This document shows positions 33,690 to 41,902 of a DNA stretch of 64,000 bases, piece by piece. The notes below the pieces were generated by a model. It made no database searches. It was given only the letters and a program-made list of their open reading frames with translations, and had not been told where the DNA came from. Within the stretch, counting starts at the first letter, position 1. The number at the start of each line of letters is the position of its first letter. Origin of the DNA: CAZMGV01 sp964565925 (GTDB taxonomy: Bacteria; JAGRBM01; JAHCIT01); contig CAZMGV010000002.1 of the NCBI GenBank assembly GCA_964565925.1, positions 186,001 through 250,000 on the forward strand. The letters are read 5' to 3'. A program made the translations under genes and the position numbers.

Positions 33690-36590
33690 TCAGTCCTTGG
33701 GGATTTCCGCCGGCACAGTCTCTTTGGGTACTTCGGCTGGTACCGGTTCGGCACCCGGTTCCAGCTCTTCGTACAAAGAACTGGGACCATCCCCGGCTCC
33801 AGTGGAACCGGCCTCGGGCAGCGGCGGTTCCGTGCCCCGGCGGAACGGGAGCAGGATGCCTTCCGAGGGGCGTTTGACACCTTCCAGCTTCTCTTTGGGC
33901 ACCGGTCCGTTACCGCCGGTGGAGTAGAACTCGTCCACTACCGGATCGGGAATCCGGCGGACATTCTTCGTGTCCATACGGGCCATCACGATGTCGTCAG
34001 GCATGGGGAACGGCTCTGGGTCGCCCGCCGGGGTCGCCTGCTGCATGAAATCCAGCCAGGTGGGGGCCGCCAGCAGACCGCCCGAAGCGTTGCCCCCCAG
34101 TGACCGGTTGTCGTCGAATCCAAACCAGACGGCGCAGACCAGTTTCGGATTGAAGCCGATGAACCATGCATCGCGACTATCGCTTGAGGTACCGGTCTTT
34201 CCGCCAGCCGGACGCCCATACGTAGCAGCCCGGGCGCCGGTGCCTTCGGTGATCACGGCTCCCAGCATCGAAGTCATGATGTAGGCCGTCTGCGGAGAAA
34301 TCGCCTGATCTTCTGGCGGCTCGCCATTGGGACCTGGTTTCTGAAAATGGGTCTGCGGCTGGCTGAAGAGGGGCTCGCCGTCGGGGCCGTCGCCCTCGAT
34401 AACCAGGCGTTCCTTCACCTTGTGGCCGCCATTGGGGAACATGGAAAAAGCACGGGCCATTTCAAGCAATGTCACGGGGGCCGAACCCAGCGCGATGGTA
34501 AAGTCCTTGGGCATTTCCGACTGCATTCCGAGTCCCGTCACGAATTCCCGGGCGCGGCTGACACCCACCTTGTCATCCAGAACGAGTTTCACGGCGATGG
34601 TGTTGATCGAAAGTGCCAGCGCCTTGCGGAGCGTGATCTCGCCCCGGAACTCGTCGTCATGGTTCTTGGGCATCCAGAGCTCTTCCTGCCGGGCGCCCGG
34701 CAGCACGACGGCGGTGTCGAACACCTTCGTCATCTGCGTGTAACCGTTCTCGATGGCGATCGAATAGATCAGCGGCTTGAACGAGCTGCCCGGCTGACGA
34801 AGCGCCTGAGTCACGCGGTTGAAACTGCTTTTTTCGAAACTGTAGCCGCCGATCATCGCCCGGATGTCGCCCGTAAACGGATCGAGCACGACCATGCCGG
34901 CCTGCATCTCCGGATCCTGCTCCAGCGATAGCTGCCAGAGCGGGGTCGGGGTGTCGTCCGGGAGTTTGGCAAAATCGAGCGTGGCCTCTTCCGTATCGAG
35001 GACGTTCGCCATAACCACGCTGCCTACCGACAGCGCCTGCGCCGGATCCGTGATCTTCTTTCCGGCAGGACCGCGTGCCGCCACGTAGGCCGACGCCCAG
35101 TCCATGCCGGAGAGCGGAATCACTCCGGTGATATTGGGCGACAGTCCGACCAGCGCCGCCTTCTCGCCCGGAGCGCCCTTATCCTTGGCGGATCGTGCGG
35201 TCACCCGCTTGACCGTGCCCAGTGCGAGCACGACCGCTTCATAACGGGCTCCCTTTTCGACCTTCGCGTCGGTTTCGTCGAGGCCGTTCGTCTTCGCAAC
35301 TTCCTCAAGTGCTGCTTTAAGTCCGTCTTTCTCGGCTTTTCTCAGCGGACCGCGCCAGCCAGAAAGCTTGTCGGCATGCTCCAGTCCGCGCCGAAGTGAT
35401 TCGTAGGCGTATCTCTGGAGCTGATCGTCGAGGGTAGTCTTCACCCTGACGCCGGAGGTATAGAGCGTCTCCTCACCCATTCGGTTGATGAGGTCCAGGC
35501 GGACCTCTTCCATGGCATAGGAGAGATGCGGGAAGTCCGAATGGAACTTCGCCTGCGGATAGACCGTCACATTTTCCGCCGTCGCCGCTTTGAATTCATC
35601 TTTCGTAATCATGTCGTGTTCGAGCATCTGCCCCAGAACGTACCGCTGGCGGTCGATGGCAGCCTCGTAATGGAGTACCGGGTTCAGCTCGGTCGGTTTC
35701 TTGGGCAGCGCCGCCAGCAGGGCCGCTTCGGCAATGCTCAGCTCGTCCAGATCCTTGTGAAAATAGGACTCCGCCGCCGCCTTTACGCCGTAAGCGCCGT
35801 TCCCAAGGAATATCTGGTTCAGATAGAGATACAGAATCTCCTGCTTGGTGAAGTTGCTCTCGATCCGGTAGGCGAGGATCGCCTCCTTGGCTTTGCGTGA
35901 ATAGGTCTTTTCGTTGGACAGCAGGAATGTCTTGGCCACCTGCTGCGTAATCGTCGACGCGCCCTGTTTCTTGCCGCCGGAAACGAAGTTCTTCACCGCC
36001 GCGCGTGCAATTGCCCACGGATCGATTCCGCCGTGCTCGAAGAACGAGGCATCCTCGGCCGCCTGGAACGCGTTCACGACAACCTTCGGTATCTTCTCGT
36101 AAGGGACAAGCTTGCGCCGCTCCTTCCAGAACTCCCAGATCACCTTGTTGTTGCGATCCAGCACTTCGACCGACAGGTATGGCTTGTAGGACGACAACGC
36201 ATCGAGCCTTGGCAGGTCTCTCGCCATGTGCAGATACAGGGCAAAGGCACCGCCGGCCCCCACTGCGGCGAGCAGGATCAGGACGGCAAGTGCGTACCAG
36301 AGCAGGTTCCGGCGGCGGGCGGTTTTGGCGTCCATCGCGGGGCCGATCATGTCGGCATCGGGAGCCGGCGGCAGGTCGCTGTCTTCCGGAGGCGGCTCCC
36401 CTTCGGGCTTGTCGGAAGTAGGCGCCGGGTCCGCCAGCCAGTCGGGTCCTTCATCGGACAGGTTGAAATCCAGCTTGCCGACGAATCCGCCTTCGGAGGC
36501 TGCCTTATCGGCGTCCTTTTTTTCCGGCGCAGCGGCGTCCGGACCGGAGGTCGTGCCTTGCGGCATTTTGTTGTCTGTCGGGTCGCTCAA
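33690..36590 (-). CDS. mrcA: Class A penicillin-binding protein (PBP1A type)
   Basis: Bifunctional peptidoglycan glycosyltransferase/transpeptidase. Residues 1-95 are a cytoplasmic Pro/Glu/Asp-rich tail, then one membrane anchor (LLWYALAVLILLAAVGAGGAF). The GT51 domain has EDASFFEHGG and GASTITQQ; the transpeptidase has SSFK (Ser nucleophile and Lys), SIN (SxN) and KTGTS. An OB-like insert between domains fits PBP1A. 966 aa, slightly long because of the tails. Monocistronic; the C-terminus is Pro/Glu-rich (EVPKETVPAEIP). Confidence 0.95.
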   Translation of the reverse strand: MSDPTDNKMPQGTTSGPDAAAPEKKDADKAASEGGFVGKLDFNLSDEGPDWLADPAPTSDKPEGEPPPEDSDLPPAPDADMIGPAMDAKTARRRNLLWYALAVLILLAAVGAGGAFALYLHMARDLPRLDALSSYKPYLSVEVLDRNNKVIWEFWKERRKLVPYEKIPKVVVNAFQAAEDASFFEHGGIDPWAIARAAVKNFVSGGKKQGASTITQQVAKTFLLSNEKTYSRKAKEAILAYRIESNFTKQEILYLYLNQIFLGNGAYGVKAAAESYFHKDLDELSIAEAALLAALPKKPTELNPVLHYEAAIDRQRYVLGQMLEHDMITKDEFKAATAENVTVYPQAKFHSDFPHLSYAMEEVRLDLINRMGEETLYTSGVRVKTTLDDQLQRYAYESLRRGLEHADKLSGWRGPLRKAEKDGLKAALEEVAKTNGLDETDAKVEKGARYEAVVLALGTVKRVTARSAKDKGAPGEKAALVGLSPNITGVIPLSGMDWASAYVAARGPAGKKITDPAQALSVGSVVMANVLDTEEATLDFAKLPDDTPTPLWQLSLEQDPEMQAGMVVLDPFTGDIRAMIGGYSFEKSSFNRVTQALRQPGSSFKPLIYSIAIENGYTQMTKVFDTAVVLPGARQEELWMPKNHDDEFRGEITLRKALALSINTIAVKLVLDDKVGVSRAREFVTGLGMQSEMPKDFTIALGSAPVTLLEMARAFSMFPNGGHKVKERLVIEGDGPDGEPLFSQPQTHFQKPGPNGEPPEDQAISPQTAYIMTSMLGAVITEGTGARAATYGRPAGGKTGTSSDSRDAWFIGFNPKLVCAVWFGFDDNRSLGGNASGGLLAAPTWLDFMQQATPAGDPEPFPMPDDIVMARMDTKNVRRIPDPVVDEFYSTGGNGPVPKEKLEGVKRPSEGILLPFRRGTEPPLPEAGSTGAGDGPSSLYEELEPGAEPVPAEVPKETVPAEIPKD

Positions 36591-36703
36591 ACGGATGGTC
36601 CTGCTTCCCCGCTTTAACGGGCATTAATAAAAATACGGGCGGGGTAGCCGCCTGAGTCTACAACTTTCCGGCGGGCCGGGGTAAATGACACATCAGGGAG
36701 CCG

Positions 36704-37318
36704 ATGAAAAACCCGCCGACCATTCCGTCCGATGTCATCCAGAGCGTAGGCCTTCTGTGGGCTTCGTTTGCGCTCCGGGCTTTCAGGTTCGATCTGGCCG
36801 GCTCGCTGCTGGGTTACGCCGTACTGATTTACGCCCCGCTCTGGTGGGAACGCAAAGGCGGCGACTCTGTTAAGGATCTTCTGGGTCCCGGCGAACCGGT
36901 AAGAGCAGGGCTCATCGGCCTGCTGGCCGGCGTCATCGCCTGTGCCCTGTTTGGCGCCGGCTGGAAGCTGATCGGCGGCCATTTCCCCTGGGTAGGCCAG
37001 CTCGAAAATCCCGACTTCACACGCCTGATCTCAAGCTCCGCCGTGGGATCGATCCTGCTCTTCCCGCTGGCCGAGGAGTTCTTCTTCCGCGGGTACGTCC
37101 AGAAACGGCTCACCGATTCCGACTTCAGCCCGCTCCAGGTGAATTTGATCCAGGCGGCGATGTTCGGCTTCACCCATGTCATCTCGTTCATGAGCCCGGC
37201 CGGGTTCCTCACGTTTATACCCGGCCTCATCATGGGCGAGCTGCGCCGCCGCTGCCGGAACCTCGCGGCACCGGGCGTATTCCACGCCATCTCGAATGCG
37301 TTCGTTCTGGTGTTCTGA
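36704..37318 (+). CDS. CPBP-family intramembrane metalloprotease
   Basis: 204 aa, several transmembrane helices, and the family motifs EEFFFRG (EExxxR), FGFTH (FxxxH) and HAISN (HxxxN/B), which form the active site of Rce1/CPBP glutamate proteases in the inner membrane. Start ATG 36704 has GGGAG upstream. Substrate unknown. It ends 1 bp from the convergent SRPBCC gene. A second CPBP protein is encoded at 51679. Confidence 0.87.
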   Translation: MKNPPTIPSDVIQSVGLLWASFALRAFRFDLAGSLLGYAVLIYAPLWWERKGGDSVKDLLGPGEPVRAGLIGLLAGVIACALFGAGWKLIGGHFPWVGQLENPDFTRLISSSAVGSILLFPLAEEFFFRGYVQKRLTDSDFSPLQVNLIQAAMFGFTHVISFMSPAGFLTFIPGLIMGELRRRCRNLAAPGVFHAISNAFVLVF

Positions 37319-37903
37319 TCAGGCCGGTGCCGGACCGCCGGACCGCTCATGGAGCCGTTCGGCGGCCTGCCGGATCTGGAGCAGCATGAAGCCGATCACG
37401 AAGTAGTGGATCCACTGGAAAAACAGCAGCCACACGGCGCGGAACAGCGGGTCCTCGATCGAGCAGTCACAGGTGAACTCAAGAATCGTCGCGTTGTCGT
37501 TCGACTTGTCGGGCTCCAGCGTCCAGGTGACTTTCCCCTTCAGCGGGCCGTCCGTGTATTTGAGCCTCACCCGGCGGTCTTCCTCCGCCTTGGTCACTTC
37601 GAAGCCGATCACGAGGCCGTCGAACAGGGGCTGCAACGTGATCTCGTCGCCCTTCTCCATCCGGTCGTGAGCGGGGAAGCCGAACTTGTAGCCCATCCGT
37701 GAACCGCTGATCCGGTCGCCACGGGCGATATCGCTACCAGCCCCATTGGAACCGGAAACATTCAATGCCTTCTTGAGGAATTCATAACCGCCGATGACCT
37801 GATACACCTGCTCGACAGGCGCATCGATACGGACAGCATACCGCTCGAATTCGAGTTCACCCGTGATCGGGCCGATGACAAACTGGTCGAGAAGCCGTGG
37901 CAT
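37319..37903 (-). CDS. SRPBCC-domain protein with C-terminal hydrophobic segment
   Basis: 194 aa. A helix-grip START-like domain is indicated by YAVRIDAPVEQVYQVIGGYEF and the later GKVTWTLEPD and ATILEFTCDCS strands. A hydrophobic segment near the end (AVWLLFFQWIHYFVIGFMLL) could anchor it to membrane. Ligand unknown. It is 51 bp downstream of the acyltransferase gene on the same strand, so a joint role in lipid metabolism is plausible. Confidence 0.75.
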   Translation of the reverse strand: MPRLLDQFVIGPITGELEFERYAVRIDAPVEQVYQVIGGYEFLKKALNVSGSNGAGSDIARGDRISGSRMGYKFGFPAHDRMEKGDEITLQPLFDGLVIGFEVTKAEEDRRVRLKYTDGPLKGKVTWTLEPDKSNDNATILEFTCDCSIEDPLFRAVWLLFFQWIHYFVIGFMLLQIRQAAERLHERSGGPAPA

Positions 37904-37954
37904 CGTCGTACTCCTCAGTGAAGGCCTGCCGTCAGCACAGGCTGACCCCGGGCG

Positions 37955-38833
37955 TCAGCCGAACCAGATGCTCTGGCGTTTGGCCAGATCCTCGTCGACC
38001 ATCCCCTGCACGATATCCTGAACCTCTTTGGCGAGCTTGCGCATGAGATCGGGATCCTCGATGGCATGCTCCGGATATTCCCGGTGCAGTTCGATCGGCT
38101 CGCCGTAACGGATCTTGTATTTGGTCGGCAGCGGCATGAGGTTGAAGGGCGGCGGCAGAAGCATCTGCGGCGTGATCGGGAAATACGGAACACCCATCAG
38201 GTCTGCCAGTGGCTTGATGTTGGCGAGCGCGGGGTACTGTTCCTCGCCGCCGATCACCGACGTCGGGATGATCGGCACGCGGTACTGGATCGCCAGCTCT
38301 ACAAAACCGACGTTGAAATTTACCAGTTTGTAACGGTCCTTGAACGGCTTGCCGGGCCCCTTGGCGCCCTCAGGGAACACTGTGACCAGCTCTTCGGCCC
38401 TGAGCAGCTGCTCGAAATTGTATTTCGTGCCGGTCACCTGGCCGCATCGCTGCATCATGGTGCCCATGACCGGCAGCCCCGAAAAAACCTTTTCAATAAT
38501 ACCGCGCATGAGGCGGGGATGCGGAGCCTTCTCGATGATGTCGAGATAGATGAGGAGCCCGTCGAACGGGAGCACGCCCGAGTGGTTCGGCACGATCATC
38601 GTGCGTCCCTTGGCCGGCAGATTCTCGTGACCGGTGCTTTCCGCGCGGAACCAGGTGTCGTACCAGAACCGTGAAATCAGATACGCGGCCAGTATCGATT
38701 CGCGCTCCATCCCGAACTGGTCATAACCGAATCCGAGATCATTGAACGGCGCGTTCATGATCATATCGACGCGTTCGTCACCCAGCGTACGGCGGGCGTA
38801 ATCAACCACTTGCTGTCGTGTGGACTGTCTCAT
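37955..38833 (-). CDS. PlsC-type lysophospholipid/glycerolipid acyltransferase
   Basis: 292 aa. Acyltransferase motif I NHSGVLPFD (a HxxxxD variant), motif III FPEGAKG and motif IV VPIIPTSV. It transfers acyl groups from acyl-CoA or acyl-ACP to a glycerol- or lipid-linked acceptor at the membrane. Many related proteins in actinobacteria and deltaproteobacteria read FPEGxKG. Likely co-transcribed with the SRPBCC gene. The 180 bp upstream (38834-39012) hold nothing recognisable. Confidence 0.88.
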   Translation of the reverse strand: MRQSTRQQVVDYARRTLGDERVDMIMNAPFNDLGFGYDQFGMERESILAAYLISRFWYDTWFRAESTGHENLPAKGRTMIVPNHSGVLPFDGLLIYLDIIEKAPHPRLMRGIIEKVFSGLPVMGTMMQRCGQVTGTKYNFEQLLRAEELVTVFPEGAKGPGKPFKDRYKLVNFNVGFVELAIQYRVPIIPTSVIGGEEQYPALANIKPLADLMGVPYFPITPQMLLPPPFNLMPLPTKYKIRYGEPIELHREYPEHAIEDPDLMRKLAKEVQDIVQGMVDEDLAKRQSIWFG

Positions 38834-39012
38834 GTATCTGTTTCCCGCTCATCCGGAACCGGAGGCGGTGCTGGAACCCCTATTGGCCTGCCGCCCGAAC
38901 CATAGTCCAGACCCCTGAGCGGCGAGGCTCGGTACTATGTAGCACGGGATAACGGGTGTGGAAACGGCAATGAACCCGGCCCGAAAGATCCTCCGAATGC
39001 GGACAATCGGTG

Positions 39013-39384
39013 TCAATCTTCGAACTGGCGCCGGATCTCGATCATGATGTGTTCGCGGGTGAACGGTTTGCGCAGGTAGCCGTCCATGCCTGCTTCAAAC
39101 GCTTCTTCTTCGGCCGCACCGGAGGTGTGGGCGGAGATCGCCACAACCGGAAGGGTTTCTCCGTACGAACGGGCGCGGATCTCGCGGGTAGCCTCGATGC
39201 CGTCCATGCGCGGCATGGCAAGATCCATCAGCACCAGGTCGAACTCGGCGGTCTCGAGCTTGTTCAGCGCCTCGACACCGTCCTCGGCGACCTCGACGCG
39301 AAAGCCCTGCCCTTCGAGCATCTCCCGGATCATGTGCCGGGTTTCCTGGTCGTCGTCGACGACGAGTATGAGCTTCCCTTCCAT
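39013..39384 (-). CDS. Single-domain response regulator (CheY-like)
   Basis: 123 aa receiver domain with no output domain: acidic pocket DDD (residues 10-12), phospho-acceptor Asp in LMDLAMP (near 54), Ser/Thr switch in ISAH and Lys in LRKPF. It probably passes phosphate to a partner protein. No kinase is adjacent; the orphan membrane histidine kinase at 13925 is one conceivable partner, but nothing in the sequence links them. Confidence 0.93.
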   Translation of the reverse strand: MEGKLILVVDDDQETRHMIREMLEGQGFRVEVAEDGVEALNKLETAEFDLVLMDLAMPRMDGIEATREIRARSYGETLPVVAISAHTSGAAEEEAFEAGMDGYLRKPFTREHIMIEIRRQFED

Positions 39385-39422
39385 TCGAACCCCGTACCAT
39401 TAACTCAAATGGCAATACACAA

Positions 39423-39444
39423 CCTTCACCTGAAGGATATTATA
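39423..39444 (-). promoter_or_regulatory. Promoter -10 box with palindrome at the transcription start
   Basis: Consensus TATAAT on the minus strand (39444-39439), followed by the perfect dyad CCTTCA-CC-TGAAGG (39423-39436), which would cover the start site of the response-regulator gene (leader about 48 nt). No good -35 is seen, fitting an activator- or repressor-controlled promoter. Confidence 0.5.
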
Positions 39445-39574
39445 AACCGTGTGGCGAAAATATGCCCGCCGCGTCAAGGGTTTGGGAAAAGATCGACTCA
39501 AAAGGACATCGATGTCCAGTATGAGTTCCGTTTAACACTGCCTAAAGCACGGTAACCATGGACAAAACCGGAGG

Positions 39575-41140
39575 TCATACCGGATAGACGCCGTGCTTGC
39601 GCCACGGGCGGTTCAGGCGCTTGGACTCCGAATAGAACAGCGCCTGGATGATCCGCTGGCGCGTCTCGCGCGGGTCGATCACGTCGTCGATCATGCCCCA
39701 TCCGGCCGCAATATACGGATCGATCGTCTCGCGGATCTTGTCGGCCATCTGTTTCGCCATGTCGGCGCGCTTGTCTTCGGGCAGACCCTCGAGCGTCTTG
39801 CGGGCGAAGATCGCCACCATGCCCTCCGGGCCCATGACGGAAATCTCCGCCAGCGGCCACGCAAGGATCTGGTCCGGTTCGTAGGCGGCACCATTCATGA
39901 CGAAGTAACCGGCGCCGTAGCACTTGCGCAGCAGTACCGTGACCTTCGGAACAGTCGCCGTCGCCACCGCATGCAGCATCTTGGCGCCGTGGCGGATAAT
40001 GCCCGCCTGCTCGACCCTGGAACCCACCACGAAGCCCGGCGTGTCCTGCAGGAAAATGAGCGGAATCGAGAAGGCGTCACACAGCCACACAAAGCGCGCA
40101 GCCTTGTCCGCGGCGTTCAGGTCGAGCGCGCCGCCCAGGAACATCGGGTTCGAGGCGACGATTCCGGCCGGACGTCCGCCGAAACGGGCGAAGCCGGTAC
40201 AGATGTTGCGGGCCCACTTCGCCTTCATCTCAAAGAAAGAGCCTTCGTCCGCGATCAGATTGATGACCTTGTGGACGTCGTAGGCGCGTTTGGGATTCTC
40301 AGGAATGACGTCGAGGATCTTATCATCAACCAGACCGGCATTACCGCTGTACGGCACAATCGGCGGTTTCTGCTCGCAGTTGTCAGGGAAGTACGACAGG
40401 TACTGCTTGATCTTTTCCATGCACTCCTGATCACTTGCCACTTCCATGTCGGCGTTGCCGGACATCTCGTTATGAATCTGCGAACCGCCGAGGTCCTGTT
40501 CGGAAATATCCTCGCCCACGGCCGCCTTCACAAGGTAGGGCCCCGCGAGCGCCATGCTGGAAGTCCCCTTCACCATCGGGACAAAATCCGCGAGACCGGG
40601 GATATACGCCGTACCGGCGGCGCCCGGTCCGACCATCGCGCACACCTGCGGGACCACGCCCGACAGCACGGCCTGTTCCTGGAACAGGTAGCCGGTTCCA
40701 GCGAAGCGGCTGGCTTCTTTTTCATGACCGCCGCCACCCGCGCCGATCCGGGCGCCGGCCGAGTCAATGAGCCAGATGACCGGGATGCGCCAGCGGAGCA
40801 CCATCTCACGCAGCCGCGCCATCTTCGTTTCGGACACCTCGCCCATGGAGCCGCCGAATACCGTAAAGTCGTAGGCGGCGACACCGACCTTGCGGCCGTT
40901 GATCGTGCCGTAGCCGGTAACGCAGCCGTCTGCCGGCGAGCGCGCCTTGCCGTCGCCGTGGTGCATCCCTAGGCGGCCGAACTCCATGAACGAGCCCTTG
41001 TCGAGCAGAAGGTCGATCCGCTCGCGGCAGGTCAGCTTGCCCCGCTCGTGCTGCTTCTGGATCTTGTCCTCGCCGCCCAACAGCAGCGTGTCTTTGCGTT
41101 TTTCCTCAAGCTGGGCGACTTTTTCGCGAAGCGTAGCCAT
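39575..41140 (-). CDS. Acyl-CoA carboxylase, carboxyltransferase (beta) subunit
   Basis: 521 aa; biotin-dependent carboxyltransferase of the propionyl/methylcrotonyl/acetyl-CoA carboxylase family. Typical N-terminus (HERGKLTCRERIDLLLDKG), acyl-CoA and biotin sites GPGAAGTAYIPGLADF and CYGAGYFVMNGAAYEPD, and C-terminal DPRETR. The GAAYEPD region is closer to the methylcrotonyl-CoA type than to PccB. Start ATG 41140 follows GGAAGG. No biotin carboxylase or biotin carrier gene is in the window. A paralogue lies at 60571. Confidence 0.92.
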   Translation of the reverse strand: MATLREKVAQLEEKRKDTLLLGGEDKIQKQHERGKLTCRERIDLLLDKGSFMEFGRLGMHHGDGKARSPADGCVTGYGTINGRKVGVAAYDFTVFGGSMGEVSETKMARLREMVLRWRIPVIWLIDSAGARIGAGGGGHEKEASRFAGTGYLFQEQAVLSGVVPQVCAMVGPGAAGTAYIPGLADFVPMVKGTSSMALAGPYLVKAAVGEDISEQDLGGSQIHNEMSGNADMEVASDQECMEKIKQYLSYFPDNCEQKPPIVPYSGNAGLVDDKILDVIPENPKRAYDVHKVINLIADEGSFFEMKAKWARNICTGFARFGGRPAGIVASNPMFLGGALDLNAADKAARFVWLCDAFSIPLIFLQDTPGFVVGSRVEQAGIIRHGAKMLHAVATATVPKVTVLLRKCYGAGYFVMNGAAYEPDQILAWPLAEISVMGPEGMVAIFARKTLEGLPEDKRADMAKQMADKIRETIDPYIAAGWGMIDDVIDPRETRQRIIQALFYSESKRLNRPWRKHGVYPV

Positions 41141-41173
41141 CGGTATGCCTTCCGTCCGAACCGGCCTGAAAAA

Positions 41174-41187
41174 TGAACAGCCGTTCA
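41174..41187. promoter_or_regulatory. Operator-like dyad TGAAC-AGCC-GTTCA
   Basis: Perfect 5-bp inverted repeat with 4-bp spacer, about 35 bp upstream of the carboxylase start. Form and position resemble TetR-family operators of fatty-acid and acyl-CoA genes, and the element parallels TGAAT-GATC-ATTCA before the carboxylase paralogue at 62263-62276. Confidence 0.45.
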
Positions 41188-41257
41188 GTGCGCGGCAGTT
41201 AACTAGGCCGGGCGACGGAGGTCAATGGGAAGAGTCACTGGGAAGAGAGGGCAGGTA

Positions 41258-41902
41258 TCAGAGCTTTTGCGCCGCGCCCATACCCTTGGTATCTGGTGCG
41301 GCATCCCCGTCGGGATTGTCGCGGCGGTTCTTGAGCCGCTTGATCAGTTCGCCGAAGCCGTGCTCCTTGATGATCTTGGTGAAGCTGACTCGGTAGGTGT
41401 CGACGAGCGAGGCGTCGTCCACCGAGTAGTCGACGATCTTCCAGCTGTCCTTGTCGTCCGGCTCGAAGAAGTAGTCGAGCCGAATGTCCTCGCCCTTGTA
41501 AGTGATCTTCGACGAGACGAGCGTGCGGCGCCCGACCTTCTCCGGTTTCTTGTACTGGATACGGCCGTTCGAGTAGTACTCGAGCGACTTGTCGGAAACC
41601 GAGTTATTCATCGTCACGTCGCGGAACAGCTTGAGGAACTCGTCCATCTCCGCCTTGGTGGCGGCCTTCTGGTTCCGGGCGCCGAGAGCGTCCAGCGCTA
41701 TACGGTCGTAGTCGAACATCTCGTTCAGCATGCCCTTGAGCGGTTCCTTGTCCTTTTCCGGCAGGGGGAGCTTGCGCTTGCCGAGGTAGCCGCGGATCTC
41801 CTTGTCACGGGCCTGGATAAGGGTGAGCGGGTCGGAGGCCGCGAAAGCCGCAAGCGGAAGCAGCAGCACCGACAGCATCGCCATAATCGCCAGACGTTTC
41901 AT
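41258..41902 (-). CDS. MlaC/Ttg2D-family periplasmic phospholipid-binding protein
   Basis: 214 aa from ATG 41902, which overlaps the TolC stop (TAATG). Signal peptide MKRLAIMAMLSVLLLPLAAFA, then an MlaC-like domain: LPLPEKDKEPLKGMLNEMFDYDRIAL, FLKLFRDVTMNN, WKIVDYSVDDASLVDTYR. MlaC shuttles phospholipid between inner- and outer-membrane Mla complexes. No MlaD/E/F genes are nearby. Last gene of the run that starts with the nucleotidyltransferase. Confidence 0.88.
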   Translation of the reverse strand: MKRLAIMAMLSVLLLPLAAFAASDPLTLIQARDKEIRGYLGKRKLPLPEKDKEPLKGMLNEMFDYDRIALDALGARNQKAATKAEMDEFLKLFRDVTMNNSVSDKSLEYYSNGRIQYKKPEKVGRRTLVSSKITYKGEDIRLDYFFEPDDKDSWKIVDYSVDDASLVDTYRVSFTKIIKEHGFGELIKRLKNRRDNPDGDAAPDTKGMGAAQKL

